64,000 nucleotides of DNA from Marinospirillum alkaliphilum DSM 21637. GTDB lineage: Bacteria > Pseudomonadota > Gammaproteobacteria > Pseudomonadales > Halomonadaceae. This document shows, one piece after another, positions 55,377 to 64,000 of this stretch. Below the pieces are notes generated by a model. It saw nothing but the letters and a program-made list of their open reading frames with translations. It was not told the DNA's origin and searched no databases. The position numbers and the translations under genes were made by a program. Each line of letters opens with the position of its first letter. Position 1 is the first letter of the stretch. Location: assembly GCF_900119735.1 (NCBI RefSeq), contig NZ_FPJW01000002.1, positions 372,001-436,000 of the forward strand, read 5' to 3'.

Positions 55377-56312
55377 ATGAATAAAAAGAAAGCAGCCATC
55401 ATCGGTTCAGGAAACATCGGTACCGACCTGATGATCAAGATTCTGCGTCACGGCCAGCACCTGGAAATGGCCGCCATGGTAGGCATTGATCCGGCCTCGG
55501 ATGGTCTGGCGCGGGCAGCACGCATGGGCGTGGCAACCACTCATGAAGGTGTGGCGGGTTTGTCGTGCTTGCCGGTGTTCGATGAGATCGATTTTGTCTT
55601 TGATGCCACCTCGGCTTCAGCACATCTGAAAAATGAAGTGTTTCTGCGTGGTCTTAAACCCAACCTGCGGATCATTGACCTGACTCCTGCTGCCATTGGC
55701 CCTTACTGTGTGCCAGTGGTTAATCTGGATCGTCATATCAATGAGCAGAACGTCAATATGGTGACCTGCGGGGGGCAGGCCACCATACCGATGGTGGCGG
55801 CCATCTCAAGGGTTGCCAAGGTGCACTATGCCGAAATCGTGGCCTCCATTTCCAGCCGCTCAGCGGGCCCAGGCACTCGTGACAATATCGATGAGTTCAC
55901 TGAGACCACCTCCCGGGCACTGGAAGTGGTCGGTGGTGCGGCCAAAGGCAAGGCCATCATCATCCTGAATCCCGCCGAACCGCCGTTGATCATGCGTGAC
56001 ACCGTGCTGGTACTGTCCGAGGCGGCTGATGAAAACGCCGTGCGGGCCTCCATTGAAGCCCAGGTTCAGGCGGTGCAGTCCTATGTTCCCGGTTATCGAC
56101 TCAAGCAACAGGTGCAGTTTGAGCAGTTTGATGCTGACAACCCCCTGTTTATTCCCGGTATGGGGCATTTCTCCGGACTGAAAACATCCGTGTTCCTGGA
56201 AGTGGAAGGTGCTGCTCACTATCTGCCTGCTTATGCCGGCAATCTGGACATCATGACGTCTGCTGCGTTGGCCACTGCCGAGCGCATGGCTCAGTCCATG
56301 CCAACCGCCTGA
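55377..56312 (+). CDS. mhpF: acylating acetaldehyde dehydrogenase MhpF
   Basis: A 311-residue dehydrogenase. [20 protein letters not shown] is the NAD site and [17 protein letters not shown] carries the catalytic Cys (about residue 130). [12 protein letters not shown] and [21 protein letters not shown] are family landmarks. It turns the acetaldehyde released by MhpE into acetyl-CoA. In the family it forms a complex with the aldolase and channels acetaldehyde. It lies 25 bp after mhpD and 9 bp before mhpE. Confidence 0.96.
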   Translation: MNKKKAAIIGSGNIGTDLMIKILRHGQHLEMAAMVGIDPASDGLARAARMGVATTHEGVAGLSCLPVFDEIDFVFDATSASAHLKNEVFLRGLKPNLRIIDLTPAAIGPYCVPVVNLDRHINEQNVNMVTCGGQATIPMVAAISRVAKVHYAEIVASISSRSAGPGTRDNIDEFTETTSRALEVVGGAAKGKAIIILNPAEPPLIMRDTVLVLSEAADENAVRASIEAQVQAVQSYVPGYRLKQQVQFEQFDADNPLFIPGMGHFSGLKTSVFLEVEGAAHYLPAYAGNLDIMTSAALATAERMAQSMPTA

Positions 56313-56321
56313 GGAATCACC

Positions 56322-57341
56322 ATGACTTTTAATCCCGGAAAAAAACTCTACATCTCAGACGTTACCTTGCGCGACGGCAGTCATGCCATTCGCCACCAGT
56401 ACAGCATCCCTCAGGTACAGGCCATTGCCCGAGCATTGGACAAGGCACGGGTGGACAGCATTGAAGTGGCTCATGGTGACGGCCTGCAGGGTTCCAGCTT
56501 CAACTATGGATTTGCTGCCCATACCGATCTGGAGTGGATCGAAGCGGTTGCAGAGGTGGTGCAGCATGCCCGTATTGCCACGCTGCTGCTGCCCGGCATT
56601 GGCACGGTGCATGATCTCGATGCGGCCTATCAGGCCGGTGCCCGGATTGTACGCGTTGCCACCCACTGTACCGAAGCCGATGTATCACGCCAGCACATTG
56701 AACATGCCCGCAAGCTGGGCATGGACACGGTCGGTTTTCTGATGATGAGTCACATGACCAGCCCGCAGAACCTGGCGGTGGAAGCCAAAAAGATGGAGGG
56801 CTACGGTGCCACCTGCATTTATGTGGTGGACTCTGGCGGCGCCATGGGCATGACCGACATCCGTGATCGTTTCCGTGCCCTCAAGGACGTGCTGCTGCCG
56901 GAAACCACAACCGGTATCCATGCCCACCACAACCTGTCACTGGGTGTTGCCAACTCCATTGTGGCGGTTGAAGAAGGTTGTGACCGCATTGATGCCAGTC
57001 TGGCTGGCATGGGTGCCGGTGCTGGCAATGCCCCACTGGAAGTGTTTATTGCCGCAGCCGAGCGCATGGGCTGGGAACACGGCACGGATCTTTACACCCT
57101 GATGGATGCAGCAGATGACCTGGTGCGTCCACTGCAGGATCGCCCGGTACGGGTCGACCGGGAAACCTTGGCTCTGGGTTATGCCGGTGTTTACTCCAGC
57201 TTTTTGCGTCATGCCGAAATGGCAGCAGCCCGTTATGGCCTGAAAACCGTCGACATCCTGGTGGAGCTGGGTAAACGCCGCATGGTGGGCGGTCAGGAGG
57301 ACATGATTGTTGATGTGGCACTGGATTTACTGAAGTCCTGA
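56322..57341 (+). CDS. mhpE: 4-hydroxy-2-oxovalerate aldolase MhpE
   Basis: A 339-residue HMGL-like TIM-barrel aldolase. [16 protein letters not shown] carries the Arg and Asp of the active site. [22 protein letters not shown] gives the metal histidines. It cleaves 4-hydroxy-2-oxovalerate to pyruvate and acetaldehyde. It follows mhpF by 9 bp, matching the family's paired complex. All key residues appear intact. Confidence 0.96.
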   Translation: MTFNPGKKLYISDVTLRDGSHAIRHQYSIPQVQAIARALDKARVDSIEVAHGDGLQGSSFNYGFAAHTDLEWIEAVAEVVQHARIATLLLPGIGTVHDLDAAYQAGARIVRVATHCTEADVSRQHIEHARKLGMDTVGFLMMSHMTSPQNLAVEAKKMEGYGATCIYVVDSGGAMGMTDIRDRFRALKDVLLPETTTGIHAHHNLSLGVANSIVAVEEGCDRIDASLAGMGAGAGNAPLEVFIAAAERMGWEHGTDLYTLMDAADDLVRPLQDRPVRVDRETLALGYAGVYSSFLRHAEMAAARYGLKTVDILVELGKRRMVGGQEDMIVDVALDLLKS

Positions 57342-57396
57342 CAACCGCATGGCCAGGCATGCTGGCCATGTCTTCTTACAACAACAAGGTGAGTTT

Positions 57397-58335
57397 ATGG
57401 CAATCCAATTAAAATGCCTGTCCCACACGCCGTTGCGTGGGCGTAATAACCCGGCACCGGAAATCGTGGCCGAAGTGGAAGCCCAACTGGCTCGTGCCCG
57501 TGCTGAAGTGGAAGCCTTTGATCCGGAACTGATCCTGCTGTTTGCACCCGATCATTACAACGGCCTGTTTTATGATCTGATGCCCCCTTTTGTGCTGGCG
57601 ACCGAAGCCATTTCGGTAGAGGACTACGGCACCCTGCCCGGCAAACTGTCGATTCCAAAAGAGCTGGCCATGCAGCTGCAGCGTCACTTGCTGGACAGCG
57701 ACATCGACATGACGCTGTCCCACCGTCTGCAAGTGGATCATGGTTGCACCCAAACACTGGAAGAAATGACCGGTAGCCTGACCCGTTACCCGGTGATTCC
57801 CATCATCATCAACTCGGTGGCACCCCCTTTTGGCCCTTACCGCAGGATTCGTCAACTGGGTGAAGCAGTGGGACGGTTTCTGGCAGGGTTAAACAAACGG
57901 GTGCTGATCCTGGGTACGGGTGGCCTGTCACATGAACCCCCGGTACCGCTGTTGCGGGATGCCCCCGAAGACATCGCTGAATTCCTCATTGCCGGGCGTA
58001 ATCCAACACCTGAAGCCCGTGCTGCCCGCGAAGCGCGCACCCTGGCGGCAGGGCAGATTTATGGTGGCCCAGACTGCCCGTTGACTCCGCTGAATGTGGA
58101 GTGGGATCAGCAGTTTATGAACACCCTGCTTCAGGGTGACCTGCAAGCCGTGGATGCCTTTGATGTGGATGAAATTTCCCGTACTGCCGGACGCTCAACC
58201 CACGAAATCAGAACCTGGGTGGCTGCTTTTGCTGCCTTGCAGGCCGCCGGCAATTATCGAGCAGAAAAACGCTATTACCGAGCCATCAACGAGTGGATCT
58301 GTGGTTACGGCATCCTGACTGCAGAGCAGATGTGA
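57397..58335 (+). CDS. mhpB: 2,3-dihydroxyphenylpropionate 1,2-dioxygenase MhpB
   Basis: A 312-residue class III (LigB-type) extradiol dioxygenase. CLSHTPLRGRNNPAPE, LLFAPDHYNGLFYDLMPPF, VDHGCTQTLEEM and GTGGLSHEPP carry the catalytic and metal histidines of MhpB. It opens the catechol ring of 2,3-dihydroxyphenylpropionate-like compounds by meta cleavage. The start at 57397 is chosen (AAGGTGAG upstream); the 57349 start adds 16 odd residues. It points to phenylpropanoid and not benzoate-type substrates. Confidence 0.95.
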   Translation: MAIQLKCLSHTPLRGRNNPAPEIVAEVEAQLARARAEVEAFDPELILLFAPDHYNGLFYDLMPPFVLATEAISVEDYGTLPGKLSIPKELAMQLQRHLLDSDIDMTLSHRLQVDHGCTQTLEEMTGSLTRYPVIPIIINSVAPPFGPYRRIRQLGEAVGRFLAGLNKRVLILGTGGLSHEPPVPLLRDAPEDIAEFLIAGRNPTPEARAAREARTLAAGQIYGGPDCPLTPLNVEWDQQFMNTLLQGDLQAVDAFDVDEISRTAGRSTHEIRTWVAAFAALQAAGNYRAEKRYYRAINEWICGYGILTAEQM

Positions 58336-58385
58336 AGCAATCACATCCCAATAAACGACAAGAACAGCAAGTAGAGGATTGAGCA

Positions 58386-59579
58386 ATGAACAAGATGGTG
58401 ACAGACATTCCAACGGAAGCAGAAATTGTTGAACGTGCCCAGCAAATGATTCCCTGGTTGCGTGAGCAGGCCGATGCTGTAGAGCAGGCACGGATGGTGC
58501 CCGAGGCAACCATTCAGGCTTTTAAGGACGCCGGTTTTTTCCGCATCCTGCAACCACGCCGCTGGGGTGGTTATGAAATGAGCCCGAATGTGCTCAACAA
58601 GGTATTGATGGAGCTGGCCAGAGGCTGCCCCTCCAGTGCCTGGAACGTGATGGTTCTGGGTGTTCACCCTTTTGAAGTGGGGCTGCTGGATCCACGCTGT
58701 GGTGATGAACTCTGGAGTGAAGATGATACCCGTCTGGTTTCATCCTCTTATGCCCCTTTTGGCACTGTGGAAAAGGTGGAAGGGGGCTATCGCCTGAATG
58801 GTGAATGGTTGACCTCCAGTGGCTGTGATCATGCTGAAGGCGGCGCTTTTGTGGGTGGCCGTGTGTTGGAAAATGGTGAACAGGTATTTCGTTCTTACTG
58901 GATTCAGCGCTCAGACTTCACCACTGAAGACGACTGGTTTGTTGTGGGTTTGGGTGGCACTGGCAGTAAAAAACTGATCATCAAGGATGTGTTTGTTCCC
59001 GAATACCGCAGTCACGTGATCGGTGCTTATGACGAACACTCCCACGGCCAGGTCGAAAACCTGTACAAAATGCCGTTCTTTTATGTGTTTTATGCCGCTG
59101 TATCCTCCGTCATCATCGGCATGGCACGTGGCATGATGGACCTCTACATCGAACACATGGTGCCGCGTCAGAACATCAATCAGGCGGTGGGTGCCGCCGT
59201 TCAGGACCCCTTTATCAAGGGCAAGCTGGGTGAAGCCTATGCCAAGATCACCGGGGCCACTGCTCGGGTGATTCAGAATACTGATGAAGCCTGGAGCTAT
59301 GCTGCCAAAGGTGAGTTGGTACCGCTGGATGTGCGAGTTCGTCATTTTGCCACCAACCAGTTCACTGGTGGTGACTGCTTTGACGCTGCCCACATGATCT
59401 TCAAGAAAACCTCTACCCGTGGCATCTGGTTGAACAGTCCGCTGCAGCGTCAGATGCGCGACATCCTGGTGGGCGCTAACCATATTACCCAGAACCAGGA
59501 CAACATCGGTGATCTGCTGGGTGGCCACCTGCTGGGCAATCCACTGCCACAGCCCAATCCTTTTGGCGCCAAACCCTGA
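58386..59579 (+). CDS. group D flavin monooxygenase, oxygenase component
   Basis: A 397-residue protein with an acyl-CoA-dehydrogenase fold, like HsaA and the C2 component of hydroxyphenylacetate hydroxylase. ILQPRRWGGYEMSPNVLNKVL, GCPSSAWNVMVLGVHP and YRLNGEWLTSSGCDHAEG are characteristic. GLGGTGSKKLIIKDVFVPEY is the flavin/substrate segment. It would hydroxylate a phenol to a catechol using reduced flavin supplied by its partner. It stands in the place of MhpA, the usual single-component hydroxylase of mhp operons, which is absent. The substrate, probably 3-hydroxyphenylpropionate or a related phenol, is inferred from MhpB and MhpC. Confidence 0.85.
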   Translation: MNKMVTDIPTEAEIVERAQQMIPWLREQADAVEQARMVPEATIQAFKDAGFFRILQPRRWGGYEMSPNVLNKVLMELARGCPSSAWNVMVLGVHPFEVGLLDPRCGDELWSEDDTRLVSSSYAPFGTVEKVEGGYRLNGEWLTSSGCDHAEGGAFVGGRVLENGEQVFRSYWIQRSDFTTEDDWFVVGLGGTGSKKLIIKDVFVPEYRSHVIGAYDEHSHGQVENLYKMPFFYVFYAAVSSVIIGMARGMMDLYIEHMVPRQNINQAVGAAVQDPFIKGKLGEAYAKITGATARVIQNTDEAWSYAAKGELVPLDVRVRHFATNQFTGGDCFDAAHMIFKKTSTRGIWLNSPLQRQMRDILVGANHITQNQDNIGDLLGGHLLGNPLPQPNPFGAKP

Positions 59580-59587
59580 GGTGTTGC

Positions 59588-60142
59588 ATGAACCAGTACA
59601 TTAACCAATTGCTGGACTGGACACCCAGTTCACAGCTGAGTGGCCTGCCGACCATCAGCGCCGATCAACACCGCAAGGGTATGCGCTTTTTTGCCATGGG
59701 CGTCACCCTGATTACCAGTGGCGATGAGCAGCAGCGAGCAGGATTAACAGCCACTGCGGTTTGTTCGGTCACTGCCGAGCCACCACGGCTGGTGGTCTTT
59801 GTGAATAAGAACGTTCAGGCCAGTGAAGTCATTCTGAACACGGGAGCCTTGTGTGTGAACCTGCTGGCTGACCATCAGGAACAGGAAGCCAGGGTATTTG
59901 CCGGCATGGTGGACGGTGTTCATGGCGAAGCACGTTTTAACCAGGGTGAATGGACTCGCCTGGTGACGGGTGCCCCGGTGCTGGAGCGAGCACTGGCCAA
60001 TTTGGACTGTCGTGTCATCAAGGTATTTGATGAAAGTACACATCACGCCTTCTTGTGCGAAGTGCTGGCCAGTCGCGAACAGCCCGATGCGGCAGCACTG
60101 ATCTACCTGAATGGTGCATTTCGCCAGTTGCCACTGGTTTAA
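59588..60142 (+). CDS. flavin reductase, partner of the monooxygenase
   Basis: A 184-residue flavin reductase of the HpaC/HsaB type. FFAMGVTLITSGDEQQRAGL, TATAVCSVTAEPPRLVVFVN and GALCVNLLADHQEQEARVFAG are family markers. It reduces FMN or FAD with NAD(P)H for the oxygenase. It follows that gene by 8 bp, which supports the two-component assignment. Confidence 0.9.
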   Translation: MNQYINQLLDWTPSSQLSGLPTISADQHRKGMRFFAMGVTLITSGDEQQRAGLTATAVCSVTAEPPRLVVFVNKNVQASEVILNTGALCVNLLADHQEQEARVFAGMVDGVHGEARFNQGEWTRLVTGAPVLERALANLDCRVIKVFDESTHHAFLCEVLASREQPDAAALIYLNGAFRQLPLV

Positions 60143-60170
60143 GGCTGCAGAATAGTCATGAGGTGATTAG

Positions 60171-61025
60171 ATGATTGATGAACAGGCTTCCAGCCGTTTT
60201 GCAGTGGTGAATGCTGATGGACAAGACTACCGCATTCACTACAACGACCTGGGGGAAGGCGAGCAGACACTGGTGATGTTGCATGGCTCAGGCCCTGGAG
60301 CCACTAGCTGGGCCAATTTCAGTCGCAATATCGAACCCTTGGTTCAAGCGGGTTACCGGGTGATTCTGATGGATTGCCCCGGCTGGGGAAAAAGTGACTC
60401 AGTGGTGTGCAGTGGAGCCCGCTCGGTGCTGAATGCCCAGGTTCTGAAAGGGCTGTTGGATGCACTGCAACTGCAGCAGGTGCACCTGATGGGCAACTCG
60501 ATGGGTGCACATAGTGTTGTTGCTTTTGCACTGGAAAACCCGGAGCGGGTTGGCAAGTTAATCCTGATGGGTGGTGGCACCGGTGGGCCGAGCCAGGCCA
60601 TGCCAATGCCTACCGAAGGGATCAAGTTGTTACAGCAGTTATATCGTGAACCCACCATCGAAAACCTGAAAAAAATGATGTCGGTGTTTGTGTACGACAC
60701 CAGCCATCTGACCGAAGCCCTGTTCCAGGCTCGGCTTGACAACATGCTGGCGCGGCGTGATCACCTGGAAAACTTTGTAAAAAGCCTGCAGGTGAATCCC
60801 AAGCAGTTTCCAGACTTCGGCCACCGGCTGCATGAGCTACAGAATCCGACACTGATTGTCTGGGGTCGGGATGACCGCTTTGTGCCCATGGACATTGGTT
60901 TGAGACTCTTGTGGAACCTGCCGCACGCTGAGCTACATGTGTTCAACCGGTGTGGTCACTGGGCCCAGTGGGAGCATGCGGCGCGTTTTAATCGGCTAGT
61001 ACTGGACTTCCTGCAGCAGGATTAA
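60171..61025 (+). CDS. mhpC: meta-cleavage product hydrolase MhpC
   Basis: A 284-residue alpha/beta hydrolase. [17 protein letters not shown] is the oxyanion region, [19 protein letters not shown] carries the nucleophile Ser, [13 protein letters not shown] carries the Asp, and [14 protein letters not shown] carries the His. It cleaves the C-C bond of the ring-fission product. It is the last catabolic gene of the operon, 28 bp after the flavin reductase. The operator at 61030-61044 follows at once. Confidence 0.95.
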   Translation: MIDEQASSRFAVVNADGQDYRIHYNDLGEGEQTLVMLHGSGPGATSWANFSRNIEPLVQAGYRVILMDCPGWGKSDSVVCSGARSVLNAQVLKGLLDALQLQQVHLMGNSMGAHSVVAFALENPERVGKLILMGGGTGGPSQAMPMPTEGIKLLQQLYREPTIENLKKMMSVFVYDTSHLTEALFQARLDNMLARRDHLENFVKSLQVNPKQFPDFGHRLHELQNPTLIVWGRDDRFVPMDIGLRLLWNLPHAELHVFNRCGHWAQWEHAARFNRLVLDFLQQD

Positions 61026-61029
61026 ACAG

Positions 61030-61044
61030 GTGCACCAAGTGCAC
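61030..61044. promoter_or_regulatory. second MhpR-type operator, before the TRAP genes
   Basis: GTGCAC-CAA-GTGCAC, 5 bp after the mhpC stop and about 140 bp before the dctP start. It has the same half-sites and spacer length as the operator at 54419-54433. Being a hairpin followed by a T-rich stretch, it could also slow readthrough from mhpC. Confidence 0.75.
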
Positions 61045-61187
61045 CTATTCCTGTTTTTTCATTGATATGAAATTAGCAGTTTGCCTAGGATGGTGCGCCA
61101 GAACGGGTTGCATAGCAATAACCAGAGAAGATGATGTTTGAACAACACCGATCCAATGTGGCTGAAAACAATTACAAGGATAAAAAA

Positions 61188-62315
61188 ATGAAGAAAATCA
61201 AAATACTGTTTACGGCTGTGGCTGTCAGTCTGATGACGCTGCTGGTTTATCCGCAACTGGCTGTTGCACAGCAGCTACGTATTGCATCCGGCTTGCCGCC
61301 CATGCAGCCAGCCAATAATCCGCTTTACACCGAATTCCAGAAACGCCTGCCAGAAGCAACCAGCGGACGCCTGAGTGCCCAGATGGTGGGTATGGAAGTG
61401 GTGAATCTGGCCAACATGCGTTCTGGCCTGAACAGTGGCCTGGTGCAGGTGGGGCTGTTTCTGCCTGCTTACTTTCCAGCTGACCTGCCCAACTTCAACC
61501 TGGTGGGCGATCTGTCACTGATGGGGGGCCACCCCCAAGCCACTGCGGCAGCAATGACGGAATACATTGTGACTTGCAGTGACTGCCAGCAGGAACTCAA
61601 AAGGCTGGGCGTGGTGTACACTGGCTCTCATGCCAACCCCTACAGCCTGCTGACTACGCGCACCGTCAGGAGTACCGATGACCTGCGCGGTATGCGCATT
61701 CGTGTGGCCACTCCACAACATGCACGCTGGGTAGAAGCTATGGGCGCCACGCCGGTCAGTATGCCCACCGGTGAAGCTTTTGAAGCCCTGTCCCAGGGGA
61801 TCATTGAAGGCACGGTCACTTCCATTTCCGATCTTATCTCCTTTAATCTGCAGGATGTGATCAAGAGTGTGACGCTACTGGATATGGGTACCTTTCACTC
61901 ACTGATCGACCACGCGATTCGCCAGAACACCTGGAACTCTCTGTCCGTGGAAGATCGCAAGGCCATGATTTCAGTATCCAACACGGCGATATTGATGACT
62001 GTGGACCGCTGGATAGAAATGGCCGGGGAAGGCCGAGCAGTGGCTGAAAAACGCAATATTCCTTTGGTTGAACCTGATACCGCATTGGTACAGGCAACTC
62101 GCGGATTTGTTGCACAGGATGTGAGTGTTGCTGTTAATCAGGCTGAAACCCGCTTTCGGGTGACCGATGCGGCACAGAAGATCGCCCGCTTCCAGCAGTT
62201 GATGTCCAAGTGGGAGGCGCGGGTGGCTGAGCTGAATCATGATGCAGAAGCTGTACATCAGGCACTGCAGCACGAGGTCTGGGACAAGATTGATCTGGCC
62301 GCTTACGGACGCTGA
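61188..62315 (+). CDS. dctP: TRAP transporter substrate-binding protein DctP
   Basis: A 375-residue periplasmic protein. From the chosen start (MKKIKILFTAVAVSLM) there is a signal peptide ending near AVAQQ. LRIASGLPPMQPANNPLYTE opens the mature protein. DDLRGMRIRVATPQHARWVEAMGATP with its Arg is the carboxylate-binding region of DctP-type proteins, and MPTGEAFEALSQGIIEGTV is typical. AAGGA precedes the ATG at 61188. It probably binds an aromatic acid such as a phenylpropionate; the substrate is inferred from the mhp neighbours and the shared operator. Confidence 0.92.
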   Translation: MKKIKILFTAVAVSLMTLLVYPQLAVAQQLRIASGLPPMQPANNPLYTEFQKRLPEATSGRLSAQMVGMEVVNLANMRSGLNSGLVQVGLFLPAYFPADLPNFNLVGDLSLMGGHPQATAAAMTEYIVTCSDCQQELKRLGVVYTGSHANPYSLLTTRTVRSTDDLRGMRIRVATPQHARWVEAMGATPVSMPTGEAFEALSQGIIEGTVTSISDLISFNLQDVIKSVTLLDMGTFHSLIDHAIRQNTWNSLSVEDRKAMISVSNTAILMTVDRWIEMAGEGRAVAEKRNIPLVEPDTALVQATRGFVAQDVSVAVNQAETRFRVTDAAQKIARFQQLMSKWEARVAELNHDAEAVHQALQHEVWDKIDLAAYGR

Positions 62316-62383
62316 GCCAACCATCTTTCGGCCGATCAGTGCAGGGAACTGCCTGATCGGCCTCAATTTTGAAGGTTTGTCTG

Positions 62384-62893
62384 ATGGCATTTCTGGAACG
62401 TATCACCCGGCTGATGTCTCTGGCACTGGTTGTGATCGGGTTTGTTGCGGTGGCATTAATGATGCTACATATCACTGCGGATGTTTTTTTACGCAGTGCC
62501 TTTGATGTGGCGGTGCCTGCCACGGAGCGCATCGTGACACGTTATTACATGATTGCACTGGCCTTGCTGCCTCTGGGTTGGGTGGAGTGGTCCAAAAGCA
62601 TGATCTCGGTGGATGCTTTTTCAGCCGCTTACGGCCGGGTTGGTGAGCGGTTTGTCGCAGTGTTTGTACCCTTGTTGTCAGCGGTGATTTACGGGGTGTT
62701 TGGTATGGCAACCTGGTTGCAGGCCATGGAGCAGTTCAAGGTTGGCGCTTACATCATGTCTTTGGATCTGGTGATTCCGCTGTGGCCTACCTACTTCCTT
62801 GTTCCGTTAGCCCTGTTTATGGCCATGCTGGTTTGTCTGGTACGTATTGTTGCCGGTTTTCTGCCTTCTTCTTCAACAGGTACTGACTCATGA
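62384..62893 (+). CDS. dctQ: TRAP transporter small permease DctQ
   Basis: A 169-residue membrane protein with four hydrophobic segments, as DctQ proteins have. VVIGFVAVALMMLHITADVFLR and YYMIALALLPLGWVEWSKSM are typical. GAAGG precedes the ATG at 62384. It overlaps dctM by 4 bp (ATGA). It joins DctP and DctM to form the complex. Confidence 0.9.
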   Translation: MAFLERITRLMSLALVVIGFVAVALMMLHITADVFLRSAFDVAVPATERIVTRYYMIALALLPLGWVEWSKSMISVDAFSAAYGRVGERFVAVFVPLLSAVIYGVFGMATWLQAMEQFKVGAYIMSLDLVIPLWPTYFLVPLALFMAMLVCLVRIVAGFLPSSSTGTDS

Positions 62894-64000
62894 GTATTGA
62901 AACCGGTGTATTTGGACTGTTGGCATTGCTGGTGTTGTTGGCACTGCGTGTTCCAGTGGCCATTGCCTTGATGAGTGTGTCACTGGTCGGCATGACCAGT
63001 ATGCTGGGCTGGGATACCTCCATCAGCATGTTGTCATCACGTCCTTATGACTTTCTGGCACGTTGGACCCTCAGCGCCATCCCGATGTTTCTGCTGATGG
63101 GCTTTGTTTCTTATCATTCGGGTTTAACTGCTGGTTTGTTCAAGGCAGCTAAAGTAGTGTTTCGCTGGTTGCCCGGCGGGCTGGCTGTATCCAGTATTTT
63201 TGCCAGTTCCGGTTTTGCGGCGGTGTCCGGTTCCAGCGTTGCTTGTGCGGCCTCCATGGGGCGCATTGCCATTCCGGAAATGGTTAAAAGTGGTTACAAG
63301 CCCAGTTTTGCCTGTGGCACCATTGCGGCGGGCGGTACTATCGGTGCACTGATCCCTCCCAGTATTTTGCTGATTGTTTATGGGGTGTTTGCCCAGGTGT
63401 CCATCACTCAGCTGTTTTTAGGGGGGATCAGCATCGGTTTGCTGACTGCTCTGGGTTATAGCCTGACCATCATGGCAATGAGCTGGTTGCGACCGGATAT
63501 CGTGCCACGTGTCTCCGCCGATATTGAAGAGATCACCGCCCTCCAGGCAATGAAAGAAATCTGGCCGGTGCTGGTTCTGGGACTGATTATTTTTGGCGGC
63601 ATGTTTTCTGGCTTTTTTACTGCGACTGAAGCCGGTGCTGTGGGTGCACTGGGGGCCCTGCTGATTGCCTTGCTGATCGGCAAGCTGAATCTGGTAGTGC
63701 TAAAAGACTCCATGATCGACACCCTGACTACTACTGCCGGGCTGCTGATTATTGGTGTAGGTGCCAGCATGTTCACCGTCTTTCTGAGCATGAGCGGGCT
63801 GTCCTCTTATCTGCTCGGTTTTATGACTGACTGGAGCCCAACTTATTTCCAGATGATGTTGTTGATGGTATTGATTTATCTGTTGCTGGGTCTGTTCATG
63901 GAACCTTTTGGTGCGATGTTGGTGACCCTGCCGATTTTCTTGCCGATCTTGCAGGGCATGGATGTCAGCCTGATCTGGTTCGGTGTGTTTCTGGTCAAGA
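62890..64000 (+). CDS. dctM: TRAP transporter large permease DctM (3' end outside window)
   Basis: The first 370 codons of a DctM-type permease, cut by the window end; the family is usually about 430 residues, so most of it is present. It starts MSIETGVFGLLALLVLLALR and has many membrane helices. IPMFLLMGFVSYHSG, GGLAVSSIFASSGFAAVSGSS, AAGGTIGALIPPSILLIVYG and GFFTATEAGAVGALGALL are characteristic. It is the transporting subunit and uses a sodium gradient. Its ATG overlaps the dctQ stop. Confidence 0.93.
   Translation, partial: MSIETGVFGLLALLVLLALRVPVAIALMSVSLVGMTSMLGWDTSISMLSSRPYDFLARWTLSAIPMFLLMGFVSYHSGLTAGLFKAAKVVFRWLPGGLAVSSIFASSGFAAVSGSSVACAASMGRIAIPEMVKSGYKPSFACGTIAAGGTIGALIPPSILLIVYGVFAQVSITQLFLGGISIGLLTALGYSLTIMAMSWLRPDIVPRVSADIEEITALQAMKEIWPVLVLGLIIFGGMFSGFFTATEAGAVGALGALLIALLIGKLNLVVLKDSMIDTLTTTAGLLIIGVGASMFTVFLSMSGLSSYLLGFMTDWSPTYFQMMLLMVLIYLLLGLFMEPFGAMLVTLPIFLPILQGMDVSLIWFGVFLVK

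Overview
The window looks like the chromosome of a motile, heterotrophic Gammaproteobacterium, probably in or near the Oceanospirillales. This rests on family-level resemblance (small polar-type flagellins, NhaB, BCCT and TRAP transporters, a paired heme/ferroxidase bacterioferritin, many GGDEF proteins) and not on any database search. No rRNA, tRNA or CRISPR was seen.

Region 1 (1-6740, minus strand): the 5' part of tex, then a flagellar filament block. It holds two flagellins, FlaG, the FliD cap, two FliS-like chaperones and a FliT-like protein. Two near-perfect sigma-28 promoters lie upstream of the second flagellin and of flaG, and several intrinsic terminators separate the units.

Region 2 (6750-22045, minus strand): a tightly packed 13-gene operon, read toward the flagellin genes. 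It starts with a complete three-enzyme route to 2-hydroxyethylphosphonate (HEP): PEP mutase fused to a cytidylyltransferase as in Fom1, phosphonopyruvate decarboxylase, and a phosphonoacetaldehyde reductase-like dehydrogenase. A sulfotransferase-like gene follows, then a CMP-legionaminic acid set (legB, legC, legG, legI, legH, ptmE-like, legF), an unrecognised protein and a 1161-residue multi-module glycosyltransferase. I infer that the island makes a nonulosonic acid glycan, probably for flagellin, carrying phosphonate and perhaps sulfate. This is the most interesting system in the window.

Region 3 (22227-28340): an accessory scar. A dead ISAs1-type element is interrupted by an intact IS3-family element. 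A RelE/Xre toxin-antitoxin pair lies between two direct copies of the 3' end of a degenerate nucleotide-sugar epimerase gene. A HepT-MntA toxin-antitoxin pair and an ArsR regulator follow.

Region 4 (28362-53571): mostly core functions. These include an NCS2-type permease, pirin, NhaB, a LysR regulator, an RND efflux pump with its adaptor, two large cyclic-di-GMP proteins, a DeaD-type RNA helicase, Bfd with two complementary bacterioferritins, a heme-utilisation locus (hemP, hmuS-like gene, Fur box, a 28-residue small protein), a sirtuin, a BCCT transporter, and a CBS/DUF294 signalling protein next to an exonuclease.

Region 5 (53594-64000): an mhp-type meta-cleavage pathway for hydroxyphenylpropionate-like aromatics (mhpR; mhpD-F-E-B, a two-component flavin monooxygenase, mhpC). 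It is followed by a TRAP transporter (dctP-Q-M, the last gene cut by the window end). Two matching 15-bp MhpR-type operators suggest that uptake and catabolism share one regulator.
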